64,000 bases of DNA from Alisma plantago-aquatica. Taxonomy: Eukaryota > Streptophyta > Magnoliopsida > Alismatales > Alismataceae. The stretch lies in NCBI GenBank assembly GCA_963693085.1, contig OY856409.1, positions 295,158,058 to 295,222,057 of the forward strand. The letters run 5' to 3'. Both the position numbers and the translations under genes were made by a program. The number at the start of each line of letters is the position of its first letter. Positions within the stretch are counted from its first letter, which is position 1. The notes below the pieces were generated by a model. The model was not told the DNA's origin. It worked only from the letters and a program-made list of their open reading frames with translations, and ran no database searches. Positions 1 through 10,823 of this stretch are shown piece after piece.

Positions 1-76
1 AATTCTCCTAAACCCTCCCAAACGATCTTGAAACCATTTGGAGCCAAACGGTCTCGAAACCGTTTGGAGCCAAACG
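1..76 (+). promoter_or_regulatory. E3 internal palindrome array, left part (interrupted by E1A)
   Basis: Units of about 28 bp contain the palindrome AAACGGTCTCGAAACCGTTT (9-10 nt arm, 4-5 nt loop), separated by GGAGCC. The array is broken after AAACG at base 76 by insertion of E1A and resumes at 7239. Joined across the insertion it continues in phase, so E1A landed within the array. Confidence 0.75.
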
Positions 77-1499
77 TGAAAAACACTAGAGGGGTGGTGA
101 ATAGAGTTTTTAAATTATTTTAACAATTATTTAACTCAAACAACCGCAATTGAAAATGGAAGAAGGAGACAAGTGTTTAGAGTGGTTCCAATCTTAGCAA
201 ATACTAAGATTGTCAGTCCACTACCCGGTTGCTTACCCAACCGGGATTTTGAAAGTATTAATTTTATTACCTTCACAAGGATTTACACAAAATGCAATAC
301 TTTCTTACACCCCTTGTACAGCCTTCACTTGAAGTAGATGCACCAACCTGAGGTAACCTTCTTGAAGTAACTCCAAGCTCCCCCTTGAAGTAGCCTTCCT
401 CTTTAGAAGTAACCTCCCGTTGCACCAGCCTTCTTGAAGTAGCTCAAGGTCCCCTTCTTCACCAGGAAGATCTCCAACCTCTCCAATCCGCAGCCTCCAA
501 CCTAGGAGTAGCAAGGAGAGTACAAACAATAATAGTGAACAAGAAAGGAAAAAGGAAATTACAACTTATCCTTTGAAGCACAAGGCTTGATTTGCCTAGA
601 TCAAGCGTATAGATCTCCTAACCAATGTGTATGGAATTGTGATTGCTATGGATAGGATATGCTAGCCTATAGGACACGAAATTTGAGCTGAGAGAAGAAG
701 TAACCAATTGTCAATATGCTTAATTGCTCACAGACAGATTGCTCAATGTAAGTGTTTGCTCAAAGATTGCTCAAGTGTAAGAACAAGTTGGTTTAGGTGT
801 CCTAAGGCATGTCCTATTTATAGGAATGTCCTACAAGTGCTTAAGGACGTTCTAGACACTTTCTAGGGGTTTCTAAGTGCTTAACTAGCCGTTTAGATAT
901 AAGTTAGTTGCTTTAACAACGACTAGTTAATTAATTCTGCAGTTGCTGTCAGAGACCATCTCGATCGAGAAATGGTCGACCGAGACACCTACTCGGTCGA
1001 CATTTTGTCGACCGACAGTCTCTCTGGATCAAGTGTTTGCAACGTTTATCTCCAACTGCCAACTAACTTGTCAGCTGTGTCTAACGGCTACTTGGGTCTT
1101 TCTCGGTCGAGAAGTTTGTCGACCGAGAGTGTCTCGGTCGAGGATTTTGTCGACCGAGATAGACCTTGTTTCAATGTTTCAAATGAAGACATTAAGTGTG
1201 CGTATGAGTGTGCATATGTGACACTGTTGAAGGGGATGACCTATCTAAATATGGTGTTTATCTAGGGAAGATCTAACACTTGATTTACATGAAGTCTAAG
1301 TACTTGTACATTATATATTTGTACAAGTTTACAATTGATTACATTTCATGACATTTACAATCATTCAAGCATATAGTTTCCCTAGTGCTTTGTCATCCAC
1401 CTTATTCCTGAAACACTCAAGTAGCACATTAGATCAACAAGAATGAAATGTTTGTCATTATCAAAACAAAGGGATTTACAGATGTCCATTTAGCCAACA
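77..1499 (-). repeat. E1A 3' LTR
   Basis: It is 1423 bp and nearly identical to 5816-7238. On the minus strand it runs TGTTGGCTAA ... TGTTTTTCA. It holds the palindrome cluster at 958-1159 and a TATA box (CCTATAAATAGGAC on the minus strand) at about 813-826. Transcription would run leftward. The small ORFs in this LTR are not conserved as proteins. Confidence 0.93.
958..1159 (-). promoter_or_regulatory. E1A 3' LTR palindrome cluster (CGGTCGA type)
   Basis: Four hairpins have arms CTCGGTCGA(C)/(G)TCGACCGAG and loops of 4-7 nt, lying about 130-340 bp upstream of the LTR TATA box. One arm of the first is mutated to CTCGATCGAG, although the same hairpin in the 5' LTR (from 6699) reads CTCGGTCGAG. 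The stems are kept while the sequence between hairpins varies against E1B. Confidence 0.8.
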
Positions 1500-1513
1500 A
1501 TCTCCCCCCTTTT
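1500..1513 (-). other. E1A polypurine tract
   Basis: AAAAGGGGGGAGAT on the minus strand lies directly before the TGTTGG start of the 3' LTR. It would prime plus-strand DNA synthesis. Confidence 0.85.
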
Positions 1514-2094
1514 GAAGATGACAAACATTTCCTAAATATAAAATAAGAAAATATAAAATATGTGAATTTCATACCTGAAGATTACCTGTGTAAATTTCTT
1601 CTCTTGTTTATAAAATGTGTTCTTATTATTCCCCATGAAGTATGGAACATGAAATCCAATTCTTTAGGGAATATAACAACTTTCAATGTAAAGCCAAGAG
1701 TTTGTTTATGAAAAGTATTGATTAAGTTTTGTATTTATATTTATTTCTCCCCCTTTGTCGTTTCAAAAAGATATCCGATTAAGAACAAATATTATATGAA
1801 AAGTATTGCTCCCCCTTAAATAAATATCCTTCTTCAATAGATGGTCAATTTAGCCACAATTTTAAATTTCAGGTATTTGCAAAGATTTCATCCTTTTTTA
1901 TTTATGACATATTTATTACTCCCCTTACTTTGTATGCTCTACTAGAATAGTCTTATAAGCCATGTTCAAATGATGACATAGAGAAATATCCATTATAATC
2001 AATAAAGATAACCAATTCATCAGAATCATGGAATTATTACAATCATGCAAAGATAACCATTTCATTACAACTAATACAACGGACATTGAAAATC

Positions 2095-3465
2095 TCACTG
2101 GAAAGACTTAAGTATTACATCAATATCAGGGTCTTTTCCAAGAAATGGCTCAGCTCCATAATACTTGACTAAAGTTTGCCACTCCAAAGCAACTGTCTTG
2201 GTTAAGGCATATGCTTCCAAGAAGGTAGGAACACGATCAAAGCGGAAATGAGCAGCAATGTCTTGTAATTGTATTGAGGAAAACTGAGTATGTGTGAGAT
2301 CTGTAGATGGTGGAGGTGGAGTTTGGTAGTAGTTGTAAGATGGATTATATGGGTTGAGCATGCCAGGATTTAAAGAATAAGGATATTCATCTGGTTGATT
2401 TGGAGAGAGGGTTTGCATCCTTTGATTTAGGTAGGTCATGGCATGATGGCTATAATCTAATTGTCTGCTTAGATGATATTGTGACCCAGCAACATAGGTT
2501 AGGGTGTTTTGTATGGGATCATAGGATGGGTTGGTAGGAGGAGGTGGTGGTGGTATATCTTGATTAGATGTCTCACCTTCCGTCCTAGCCCTCTTGTGAC
2601 CGAAATCAATTCCCATCTTTTCTACTGTGTTTTTGCTTATTTTTTGTGGTCTTCTTTACCATGTGTACCCCATGTCCTCAATTTGTGTCTTAAGAAAGTG
2701 TTGAGTGATTTGGCATACAAAATCGGCATATGGGGGATTGCCAGAAAACTCAAGCATATTCTTAAGGATTATGCGGATAAAATTTATGGGAATACGTTTG
2801 ATAATGGCATAAATTAGACACATGCGAAAAATAGGGACTTCAGACTTGTTTGCTCTAGGATGTATGTTTGTGGAAACAATAAGGTTGACAATCCTAGCTG
2901 CAGGTTTGAGATTAATGGCATAGTAGGTACCCCTATCTTCGTGACAAGTTGTATTAGATTGAAAAATGGCTCGTTTAATGTCACTAAGACTGACGGTATT
3001 ATCACCTTGGGAAAATATATTGAGTGGATTTCCAGTGGCAAGGTCAAGAGTGTCTTGATATTCATCTAAGTCGATGTTGAGCATGTCAAGAATATCCTCC
3101 TCAGTAAATCGAAAGTTATGCCCATTGACCATAGAGTAGAAGAAGTTATTTTCATTTTTGGAATGGGAGATTAGGTTTTCATAGAACTCATTTACCACTT
3201 TGGAAGAGTAGGAAGGGAAGGAAGGATTAAGAAATTCTTTCAAATTTTGCACCTCAAAAAGATCCTCCAGGTCGACGATGCTGAGGAAGTCCATGACGTC
3301 AACCGGACGTCGTGGAAGAGGAGTTTTGGAGGAGAGCCTGAGATAGTGATCACCAGCATCTGCGTCGACGAAGGAGATGTCGTTGATGATCGTCAATGGT
3401 GGAGTAGCCGCCCTTTCTTTCCTGCTAGCAACTTTCTTCTTTCCACGTGTTGATGATGAAGCCAT
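2095..3465 (-). pseudogene. E1A PTP protein (Athila ORF1 / putative plant transposon protein-like), one stop
   Basis: A 457-codon frame runs from MASSSTRGKKK at 3465 to 2095, with one in-frame TAA at 2656-2658 (E1B has an intact GAG codon there). What is seen: a basic N-terminus; a central region of about residues 60-260 with VVNEFYENLIS, a FRFTEEDILDML segment and a helical block (IHPRANKSEVPIF ... CLIYAII) like the fold annotated as Athila ORF-1 / putative plant transposon protein; a KR-rich patch after residue 285 (a possible nuclear signal); and a Pro/Tyr-rich tail. The function is unknown in the literature I recall; a DNA- or RNA-binding role is only inference. It has its own upstream TATA box and palindrome array. 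The domain call rests on motif pattern. Confidence 0.7.
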
Positions 3466-3597
3466 TTCTTGTCTTTAAGGTGGAGAAGAAGCAAGAAAGT
3501 CTTAGAGATGGAGAGGCTAAAGAGTTGCACACAAATGCACTAGAAGGAAGCCAAGGAAGTAAGAATGTGAAGGTGTAATACAATGACCCGTTTTTGG

Positions 3598-3610
3598 TCC
3601 TTTTTATAGC
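3598..3610 (-). promoter_or_regulatory. TATA box of the E1A internal PTP promoter
   Basis: GCTATAAAAAGGACC on the minus strand lies about 140 bp upstream of the PTP start at 3465. E1B has the same arrangement (GCTATAAAAGG, also about 140 bp from its ATG), so the promoter is conserved between subfamilies. Confidence 0.65.
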
Positions 3611-3626
3611 AATCCAGTAACCTGGT

Positions 3627-3903
3627 CGGTCGACAAATTGTCGACCGACAACCGGCAACGGTCATATCCTAGGCGCGCCACTCGGTCGCCCAACGGTCGA
3701 CCGGCAACGACTATATTCAAACGGTCAGATTCCAACGGTCATATCCCAACGGTCAATTCTCGGTCGAACAATTGTCGACCGACATCGGCTCAGTCGAATA
3801 ATTGTCGACCGGAAGTGTGTCCGATGTAGTTTTTATTTGAGGTCTGTCGGTCGAAAGAGATAGGCTGACCGAGATGTTTTCGGTCGAAGAATTCGTCGAC
3901 CGA
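3627..3903 (-). promoter_or_regulatory. E1A internal palindrome array upstream of the PTP gene
   Basis: Repeated CGGTCGAC..GTCGACCG hairpins (for example CGGTCGACAAATTGTCGACC at 3627), mixed with CAACGGTC/GACCGTTG half-sites, sit directly upstream of the TATA box. They are the same motifs as in the LTR. A further pair lies at 4614-4671. Confidence 0.75.
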
Positions 3904-4859
3904 CAAACTTTCTGTGAATGAATTTTTAAGCTGATTTTTAATGTAAATGATAGACTAAATTTGTAGAGCACATATATATTTTCTAAGGGAGTAATATTGT
4001 GATTATTATTATCAATATTTGTAAAATTTTGTGATCATAAATTAATTGTTCTTTTGATCACAATTTTTTTATATATAGAAAATGATATTCAAATAAGTAT
4101 TGTGCCAAACTTATTTTAGGTCGACTTTGACTACGACCATAGCGCCCCTTGGTCAAGCTTGATTTTAACCAAGAGGCAATTTTGGGTGATACTCAATATG
4201 AAGATTTTCGTTTGTAATTCTCCTAGAATATTTATATAAACTTTGTTGTAGGTACATAAATATCAAATTCTATTTCTTCTTGTACCCTTGTTTTCATGTA
4301 AGATTCTCCAAGAAAATATATATCCTTGAAAGCAATATTGCAAGCCTTAAAGTTCTTTTTCATATCACAAATGAATTATTTTGCTTGCCAATGTGTCATC
4401 AAGGATCCATGCATACAATAATCATTTTCTATTATTTTTATGAGCTGAATAGTGAAAGCATGTCCACGATGAACAACATATAATAATGATTTCATAAAAT
4501 ACAGTGATCATTTATACTAGATTTCATAACACATGATGGTCTTCAACTTGTAAGATCAGTCATAGCAATTTGATCAATTTGAAAACCCATTCAGCATATC
4601 TATCAGGGACTGGATCGGTCGAACATGTCTTCGACCGACTGTCTTTCTCGGTCGACAGATTCTCGACCGAGAAAGGTTCTGTACTATTTCAGAGCTGTTT
4701 TCAGTAAGTAAATCAGAATTGTTTTTGTGGATTTAAAGGAATTATATATTAAATGTTTAAATACTTGAATTAATTTGTTATGCCACTATGTTGAGTTGAG
4801 ATAGACATAGAAATATGCAACTAAGGTCCTTGGTCATATCTCAACTTAATTCCGTTCAT
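3904..4859. other. E1A non-coding spacer between gag and PTP
   Basis: The stretch is AT-rich with no gene. It contains a palindrome pair at 4614-4671 and a block at about 4111-4165 (including GGCGCTATG on the minus strand) that is also kept in E1B at about 23449-23507, although the surrounding sequence has diverged. Confidence 0.6.
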
Positions 4860-5768
4860 TTAGTTTGGAGGTTTTGGAACCCAAACTAACTCGACATCCT
4901 TTTTCTTATAAGGACATGAAAAGGAATAGTGACCAAGGCGCAAACAATAATGACAACATATAGAATCAACCTCATATATCTTTCTATTATTTTGGTCTAG
5001 GTTGTTCTTGGGTATATTTGTATTTGTGCCTTTAGGTATATATATAGATTGATGTGCTTGTGTCTTTCTCCAACTAGGTTTATGATAAGATTTTCCCTTA
5101 GGCTTGTAACCTAGTCCTCTCCTTCCAACTTGATGGTAGGAATCATTTAAGATTTGATCAAGAATGCCATTATTATTTAGACTACTAACTTTTTGTTGTA
5201 ACTTAGCAATCTCATCCATTCTCTTCTTGATATCTAGCTTTGCTTGATCTAGATTAGATGATAATGAATTTCTTTCTTTCATGATAGTATCATAATCTAG
5301 ATGTGAGCACAAAACAGGTTGTTTTTTAAGATCGTTCACTTGAGTTTGCAAATTTATCTTTTCTAGGGAAAGAAGATTGCAATTTGCCTCTATAGATTTT
5401 ATCATAATATTATGATCTTCAATAATATTTTTAAGATCTTCATTTTCAGAGATAATAGCAAGAAGCTTAGCATGTAATTCATCATTTGTTTTATTAGCTT
5501 TCTTTAACTTCTTCTTGTACTCAATATATTTATTATGTGTCTCTTCAAGACTAGCAACTAGCTCTTATTTAGATAAATAAAAAAGACTTACCTCTTCTTC
5601 CTCTTCACTTGTTGTAGCAATAAGACAATCTTTATGCTCATCTTCCTTCTTTGATTTCCATGGGCAGCTAGATGTTGTGTGGCTTGTTCCTAAACACCAA
5701 TTGCAACATGTTGTAGATTGGTCCAAGTTGCTCTTTTTATTGCGGTAGTAATTACCATCACCCTCCAT
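4860..5768 (-). pseudogene. E1A gag-like protein, two zinc knuckles and coiled coil, one stop
   Basis: A 303-codon frame starts at 5768, about 30 bp inside the primer site. Order: CCHC knuckle 1 near residues 22-35 (C-NW-C-LGTS-H-TTSS-C), an acidic SEEEEE stretch, a long Lys/Glu/Leu-rich coiled coil (about residues 70-210), a GRRGLGYKPKGK segment, CCHC knuckle 2 (C-HY-C-LRLG-H-YSFS-C) and a C-terminal VWVPKPPN. This is the layout of the C-terminal half of SIRE/Maximus-type copia gags; the usual N-terminal capsid region is missing. One in-frame TAA near 5562-5564 replaces GAA of the E1B copy. It presumably binds element RNA, but whether it can still form particles is doubtful without the capsid half. 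Confidence 0.78.
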
Positions 5769-5800
5769 TCTTCAAGACCTGGTTAGGGTTCCTTGAAGCC

Positions 5801-5813
5801 TGCTCTGATACCA
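5801..5813 (-). other. E1A primer binding site (initiator tRNA-Met)
   Basis: TGGTATCAGAGC(A) on the minus strand is two bases inside the 5' LTR end. It is the standard complement of the 3' end of plant initiator tRNA-Met. Confidence 0.88.
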
Positions 5814-5815
5814 AT

Positions 5816-7238
5816 TGAAAAACACTAGAGGGGGGGTGAATAGAGTTTTTTAATTATTTTAACAATTATTTAACTCAAACAACCGCAAATTGAAAATGGA
5901 AGAAGGAGACAAGTGTTTAGAGTGGTTCCAATCTTAGCAAATACTAAGATTGTCAGTCCACTACCCGGTTTCTTACCCAAGCGGGATTTTGAAAGTATTA
6001 ATTTTATTACCTTCACAAGGATTTACACAAAATACAATACTTTCTTACACCCCTTGAACAGCCTTCACTTGAAGTAGATGCACCAACCCGAGGTAACCTT
6101 CTTGAAGTAACTCCAAGCTCCCCCTTGAAGTAGCCTTCCTCTTTAGAAGTAACTCCCGTTGCACCAGCCTTCTTGAAGTAGCTCAAGGTCCCCTTCTTCA
6201 CCAGGAAGATCTCCAACCTCTCCAATCCGCAGCCTCCAACCTAGGAGTAGCAAGGAAAGTACAAACAATAATAGTGAACAAGAAAGGAAAAAGGAAATTA
6301 CAACTTATCCTTTGAAGCACAAGGCTTGATTTGCCTAGATCAAGCGTATAGATCTCCTAACCAATGTGTATGGAATTGTGATTGCTGTGGATAGGAGATG
6401 CTAGCCTATAGGACACGAAATTTGAGCTGAGAGAAGAAGTAACCAATTGTCAATATGCTTAATTGCTCACAGACAAATTGCTCAATGTAAGTGTTTGCTC
6501 AAAGATTGCTCAAGTGTAAGAACAAGTTGGTTTAGGTGTCCTAAGGCATTTCCTATTTATAGGAATGTCCTACAAGTGCTTAAGGACGTTCTAGACACTT
6601 TCTAGGGGGTTCTAAGTGCTTAACTAGCCGTTTAGATATAAGTTAGTTGCTTTAACAATGGCTAGTTAATTAATTCTACATTTGCTGTCAGAGACCATCT
6701 CGGTCGAGAAATGGTCGACCGAGACACCTACTCGGTCGACATTTTGTCGACCGACAGTCTCTCTGGATCAAGTGTTTGCAACATTTATCTCCAACTGCCA
6801 ACTACCTTATCAGTTGTGTCTAACGGCTACTTGGGTCTTTCTCGGTCGAGAAGTTTGTCGACCGAGAGTGTCTCGGTCGAGGATTTTGTCGACCGAGATA
6901 TACCCTGTTTCAATGTTTCAAATGAAGACATTAAGTGTGTGTATGAGTGTGCATATGTGACACTGTTGAAGGGGATGACCTATCTAAATATGGTGTTTAG
7001 CTAGGGAAGATCTAACACTTGATTTACATGAAGTCTAAGTACTTGTACATTATATATTTGTACAAGTTTACAATTGATTACATTTCATGACATTTACAAT
7101 CATTCAAGCATATAGTTTCCCTAGTGCTTTGTCATCCACCTTATTCCTGCAACACTCAAGTAGCACGTTAGATCAACAAGAATGAAATGTTTGTCATTAT
7201 CAAAACAAAGGGATTTACTGATGTCCATTTAGCCAACA
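5816..7238 (-). repeat. E1A 5' LTR
   Basis: It is 1423 bp. On the minus strand transcription starts downstream of a TATA box (CCTATAAATAGG at about 6552-6564). The palindrome cluster is at 6699-6898. It is flanked on the right by the AAACG duplication at 7239-7243. Confidence 0.93.
6699..6898 (-). promoter_or_regulatory. E1A 5' LTR palindrome cluster
   Basis: Four CGGTCGA..TCGACCG hairpins occur here with better arm symmetry than in the 3' LTR copy. They lie upstream of the LTR TATA box, in the U3-equivalent region. Confidence 0.8.
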
Positions 7239-7347
7239 AAACGGTCTCAAAACTGTTTGGAGCCAAACGGTCTCAAAACCGTTTGGAGTCCAAACGATCG
7301 CTAAACCGTTTGACCTAACAGTTTTGTAAGGTCAATCCCCTGAATCC
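7239..7347 (+). promoter_or_regulatory. E3 internal palindrome array, right part
   Basis: This continues the array of bases 1-76, with three further AAACGGT/ACCGTTT type palindromes, the last degenerate (AAACGATCGCTAAACCGTTT). It ends about 40 bp before a TATA box. A third group of the same motif lies downstream at about 7789-7863, within the leader. Confidence 0.75.
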
Positions 7348-7979
7348 TATAAATATACCCCCCCCCCTTCTTCTTCTTTCTTTCGACTCCAGACCTTCCC
7401 TAAACCCTCACGCGAACGTCGCTCCCTGCCTCCCCGATTCTCTCTTCCTCGCAACCTACAGCGTCAGCCCGCTGGCACCACCTTCGCAAATCTCACCGTC
7501 GTCTTCCTCACCCACATCAACAAGGTAGACGTGCCACCTCTGCGGACGCCCATAATGCCACCACGGCTACCTGTTCATTCGCACCATTGACATTTTCGCC
7601 TCCGCTACCGTCATTACCACCGTCGACATCTTCAGCGCCACTGTGGCTATCTGTTCGTTTGCTTCATCGGTTTTTTTCTTTTCACCTCCGCAACCGTATG
7701 TACCACCGTCGACATCTTCAGTGCTGCTGCGGCACCTCCCCTTCTTCGCTTACGCTATCGCTGGTCGCTCCCCGACGTTTTACCTTCCAAACGGTCTTCA
7801 AACTATTTGGGACCAAACGGTATCCAAACCGTTTGGAACCAAACGGTCTCCAAATTGTTTGGCCTTTCAAAATCGCTTAAGTTTTGTTAAAACATAAAAC
7901 CACATAAACACAAATAAAATCCAATTTTCTCTCTTATACTAAGCATGTTGTTCTTACTCATAATTTTCTATTTTCAGAA
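7348..7979 (+). promoter_or_regulatory. E3 internal promoter TATA box, leader and probable 5' intron
   Basis: CTATAAATATA at 7348-7358 is a strong TATA box, followed by a C/T-rich leader. Immediately before the PTP start, TTTTCTATTTTCAG ending at 7977 is a good 3' splice site, so the leader probably contains an intron. A possible donor is AAG/GTAGAC near 7520, but this is uncertain. The short ORFs in the leader have no recognisable product. Palindromes recur at 7789-7863 inside the leader. Confidence 0.55.
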
Positions 7980-9362
7980 ATGGCATCACCAGCTAAGGAA
8001 GCCACAGGAACTGCCGACGCTCCATTTTGGACAAAGGAGCAATTGCTGGAAGACCGAGCCAAACTCCAAAAGATCATAGATAACAACAAGACTGGACAGG
8101 CCCCACCAAAGGTTAAAATCATAGATATCTTGTGTGAAATTGATCGCCTCAACAAATGCCTAGCTGAGGAGCCTGAAGAAGAAGTGGAAGAAATCTCCTC
8201 TAGTGATGAAGGCTCTGAATACGAGCCAAACCCCGAGGAAGAATCCCCACCTGAAAAATCCAAGGGGAAACGAAAGGTCCAGGAAACTGTGACCGGACAA
8301 CCCTCACAGAAACGAGCAAGAAAACAGGTCCGCCCCGCCTCTGCTAGGGAACAAACCCTTGCAACACCTGCCACCACCACTCCGGCTACCACCCCCATCT
8401 TCTCAATTCTCACCACCACCGCGCCCCCACCAGAAAACCTCTACATCCACACCATCCCATCCATCGACAAAATACTAATACCAACAAAGTACGTCTGCAC
8501 AAGCGTACTACTCAAGATGGGGATCTATGACAGAATCCTCACAATGCTCGACAATGCCAATTTATCCAGACTTTGTTTTGTCCCCGAAATCTCATATGTC
8601 GAACCCACCACATAATTCTTTACCCATCTCACAAAAGAAGCGGTGGACTTGGCACACAGAGCAAGGGACGGGGATGACCGCCGTATGGTCACCAAGCTTT
8701 TTGGCAATGACATTGTCATAACAGAAAATATGCTGAATGAAATCTTTATCGACAACCAGGAGCAGCTCAAGAAAGCCAAAGCTGTTGGAACAGAAAATAC
8801 TAGTTTCAACAGACATAACTTTTGGAAATCCCTGACAGGGATCCCCACCTACGAGGCAAAGACATGCAAGGCCTCAAACATACAATCTGGACTAGTGCGT
8901 ACTTTACATAAAATTCTCACAGGAACACTCTTCCCCAGGACAGAAGGAGGGAATGTCATCACTTCGGATCTTTTTGTTCTCTGGTCAATTCTACATGGGA
9001 TGCCAGTCAACATTGGCCGTCATATGATCCAGAAGCTATCCGCTTATGCCCTGGGGAAGGAAATTTGCATGGGGGGTCATGTCACATCTATCATCAAATA
9101 CCTCAAGATGGACATACCTCTACCAAGTTGCACGCAGATAAAGGGCGACATCCTAACAAACGAACAAACTTTGAAAAACTCCTACATCATCAAAGACAAG
9201 GATGCAAAGTTATTTTACATCTTCTGCCCTACAGTCAAATCCTCTAGAACCCTGCTACCGCTCCCGGAGCTTGCATATTACGACAAGGAAAAACTCCTCT
9301 TCACCGAAGAGAAGCTTACAAAACTCATAGCTACGGTCAAAGTACCAGAAAAAAAAAAGTAA
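7980..9362 (+). pseudogene. E3 PTP module (N-terminal part of the PTP-C48 gene)
   Basis: One frame of 461 codons from ATG 7980 (just after the splice acceptor) has a single TAA at 8613-8615. Residues about 30-130 are acidic/basic and disordered with a KRKV-type nuclear signal. From about residue 150 on there is a folded region with the PTP/Athila ORF1 pattern: GNDIVITENMLNEIF, then a block with LFPRTEGGN and LHGMPVNIGRHM, comparable to the LLYCIL..GRPVNVG segment of plant transposon proteins. The frame then breaks in a ten-A run near 9348-9358; the next frame continues the protein, so this is the first part of one longer gene ending at 12938. Its role is unknown; it probably acts in the nucleus. 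Confidence 0.65.
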
Positions 9363-10823
9363 AGGCGGGGCAGACAGAACTTAGCATAACCGCCCCGACA
9401 GCTAGGGTAACAAAAATTCCTGTGAAACGACCCTCCACAAGACTTTCACAGAAACAAAAGATGTCAGGGACACCAACATCTAAACCACATCCAGAAATAG
9501 AAACCCCCCTCCCCGACGAACAAATCACCACCTCCTCTCTTGACTCCTTCATTATGAGTCTCAATGCTGAACTTACAACAACCACCTCATCACCCTCCAC
9601 ATTTCCGCAATCCACCACTCTTCCATCTTTCTCCACAACTACACCACCACCTACATCCTCCACTTCACCCATTTTCTCCTCGGACATCCCCTTCTATACC
9701 ACTACGCCCGAATTCACCACCTTCGCAATCATCTCCGCAGTCTTTTCCCCACCACTATCAATCCCACCATTTTCACCAGCAACATCACCACCTTTCCCAT
9801 CCACCACCACCCCACCACTGCTAGTGACACCATCTATAGTCACCACGTAGTTCGCCGAACCATCAACAGTGTCTCTTCCGCAGGACACTACACCCTTTCC
9901 TTCCAGACCCTAACCATCCCACCCTTCCATAATCGGGGTCCCTTTCACTAATGTCGGTGAGGAATTCAGACGTCAATTCGACACCATCCGAAACCTCCTC
10001 ACCGACCCTTATAACATTATGAACTCCATTTTTTCTTGTGTGCAGGGACTATCTCAGAAGGTAGCCAAGATCAACGAACAGAACCGCGCCTTTCCAAGCA
10101 TCCTCCAAGGTCTTCAGCAACAACAAGATGTAATGGCCAGGCAAGTTGATCACGTTGACAGCCACTTCAACAACTTGCTCGAGCTGATCCTTGGGGTAAA
10201 AAGCCAGCAAGAAGCGATGGCCAAGAAAATGAGATCTATACACAGATTCAACCTCTGCCTGAGACTCTCCACGAGCTCAAGCAGCACCAAATAGCTCTTA
10301 GCATGCGCTTGGATAACATCAGCAACACTCTCACACAATTCAACAATCGCCAAGAGGAGTCGACGAACAATGAAATCCAACAATTACGAGCTACAGTAAT
10401 AGATCTTACAGCGCGAATACTCTCTGACGAGGACCGATACAAAGATCTCAAGGAAACACACGATGCACTGCTCGAAACACACGAGCATGTGCAAGTGGCG
10501 TTTGACGAGTTACAAACCATCCATCGGCAGTGCAAAAAACAGCACAAAAGAAACTCACAGACAAAGCACCAGCTGACAAAGAAGGCGATGTTGAAGACAA
10601 ATATGACTCTGACTCCTCCGCAGATTCTAACAACGATACCACCTCCTCAGATGACAAATCTGATGCCCCAGACAATGTTGGGGAGGGCCCAAGCCAAGGA
10701 GCAGAACCTTCTCAGAAAGGATATCACAAAGACCACTAAGAAGGTGGACATCATCCCAAGTCCACCACCCACAACGAAAATGTAAATATATCATATGGGG
10801 ACAAATTCCTCGATTACTCCTCC
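9363..10823 (+). pseudogene. Linker of the E3 PTP-C48 gene: Thr/Ser/Pro-rich, coiled coil, acidic
   Basis: After the poly-A frameshift the protein continues in frame 2: KRPSTRLSQK, then a long Thr/Ser/Pro-rich stretch to 9850, a TAG at 9848-9850, another stop near 9912, and a Gln-rich coiled coil (10019-10250). A second frameshift near 10240-10255 leads to a further coiled coil (10255-10530, with repeated ETHDALLETHEH-like heptads). A third lesion switches to frame 3 near 10530, giving an acidic Asp/Ser-rich segment with a TAA at 10737-10739. The same reading then runs into the C48 part. Low-complexity composition makes the exact lesion positions approximate. Confidence 0.5.

Larger units (their letters stand above)
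77..7238 (-). mobile_element. E1A: non-autonomous copia-type LTR retrotransposon (gag half + PTP gene)
   Basis: The element is complete. Its LTRs are 77-1499 and 5816-7238, both 1423 bp, starting TGTTGG and ending TTTTCA on the minus strand. The target duplication is AAACG at 72-76 and 7239-7243. The primer site (complement of TGGTATCAGAGC, initiator tRNA-Met) is at about 5801-5813, and the purine tract AAAAGGGGGGAGAT at 1500-1513 abuts the 3' LTR. On the minus strand the order is 5' LTR, gag-like ORF, non-coding stretch with palindromes, PTP ORF, 3' LTR. Protease, integrase, RT and RNase H are absent, so mobilisation must have depended on another element. The LTR boundary (GGGGGAGA/TTGTTGG) and the gag type are copia (SIRE/Maximus-like), by family knowledge. 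Confidence 0.93.

Noticed and set aside
7958..10547. Minus-strand ORFs opposite the PTP-C48 gene
   Set aside because: They are antisense shadows with biased composition; the plus strand holds the splice acceptor, TATA box and domain order.
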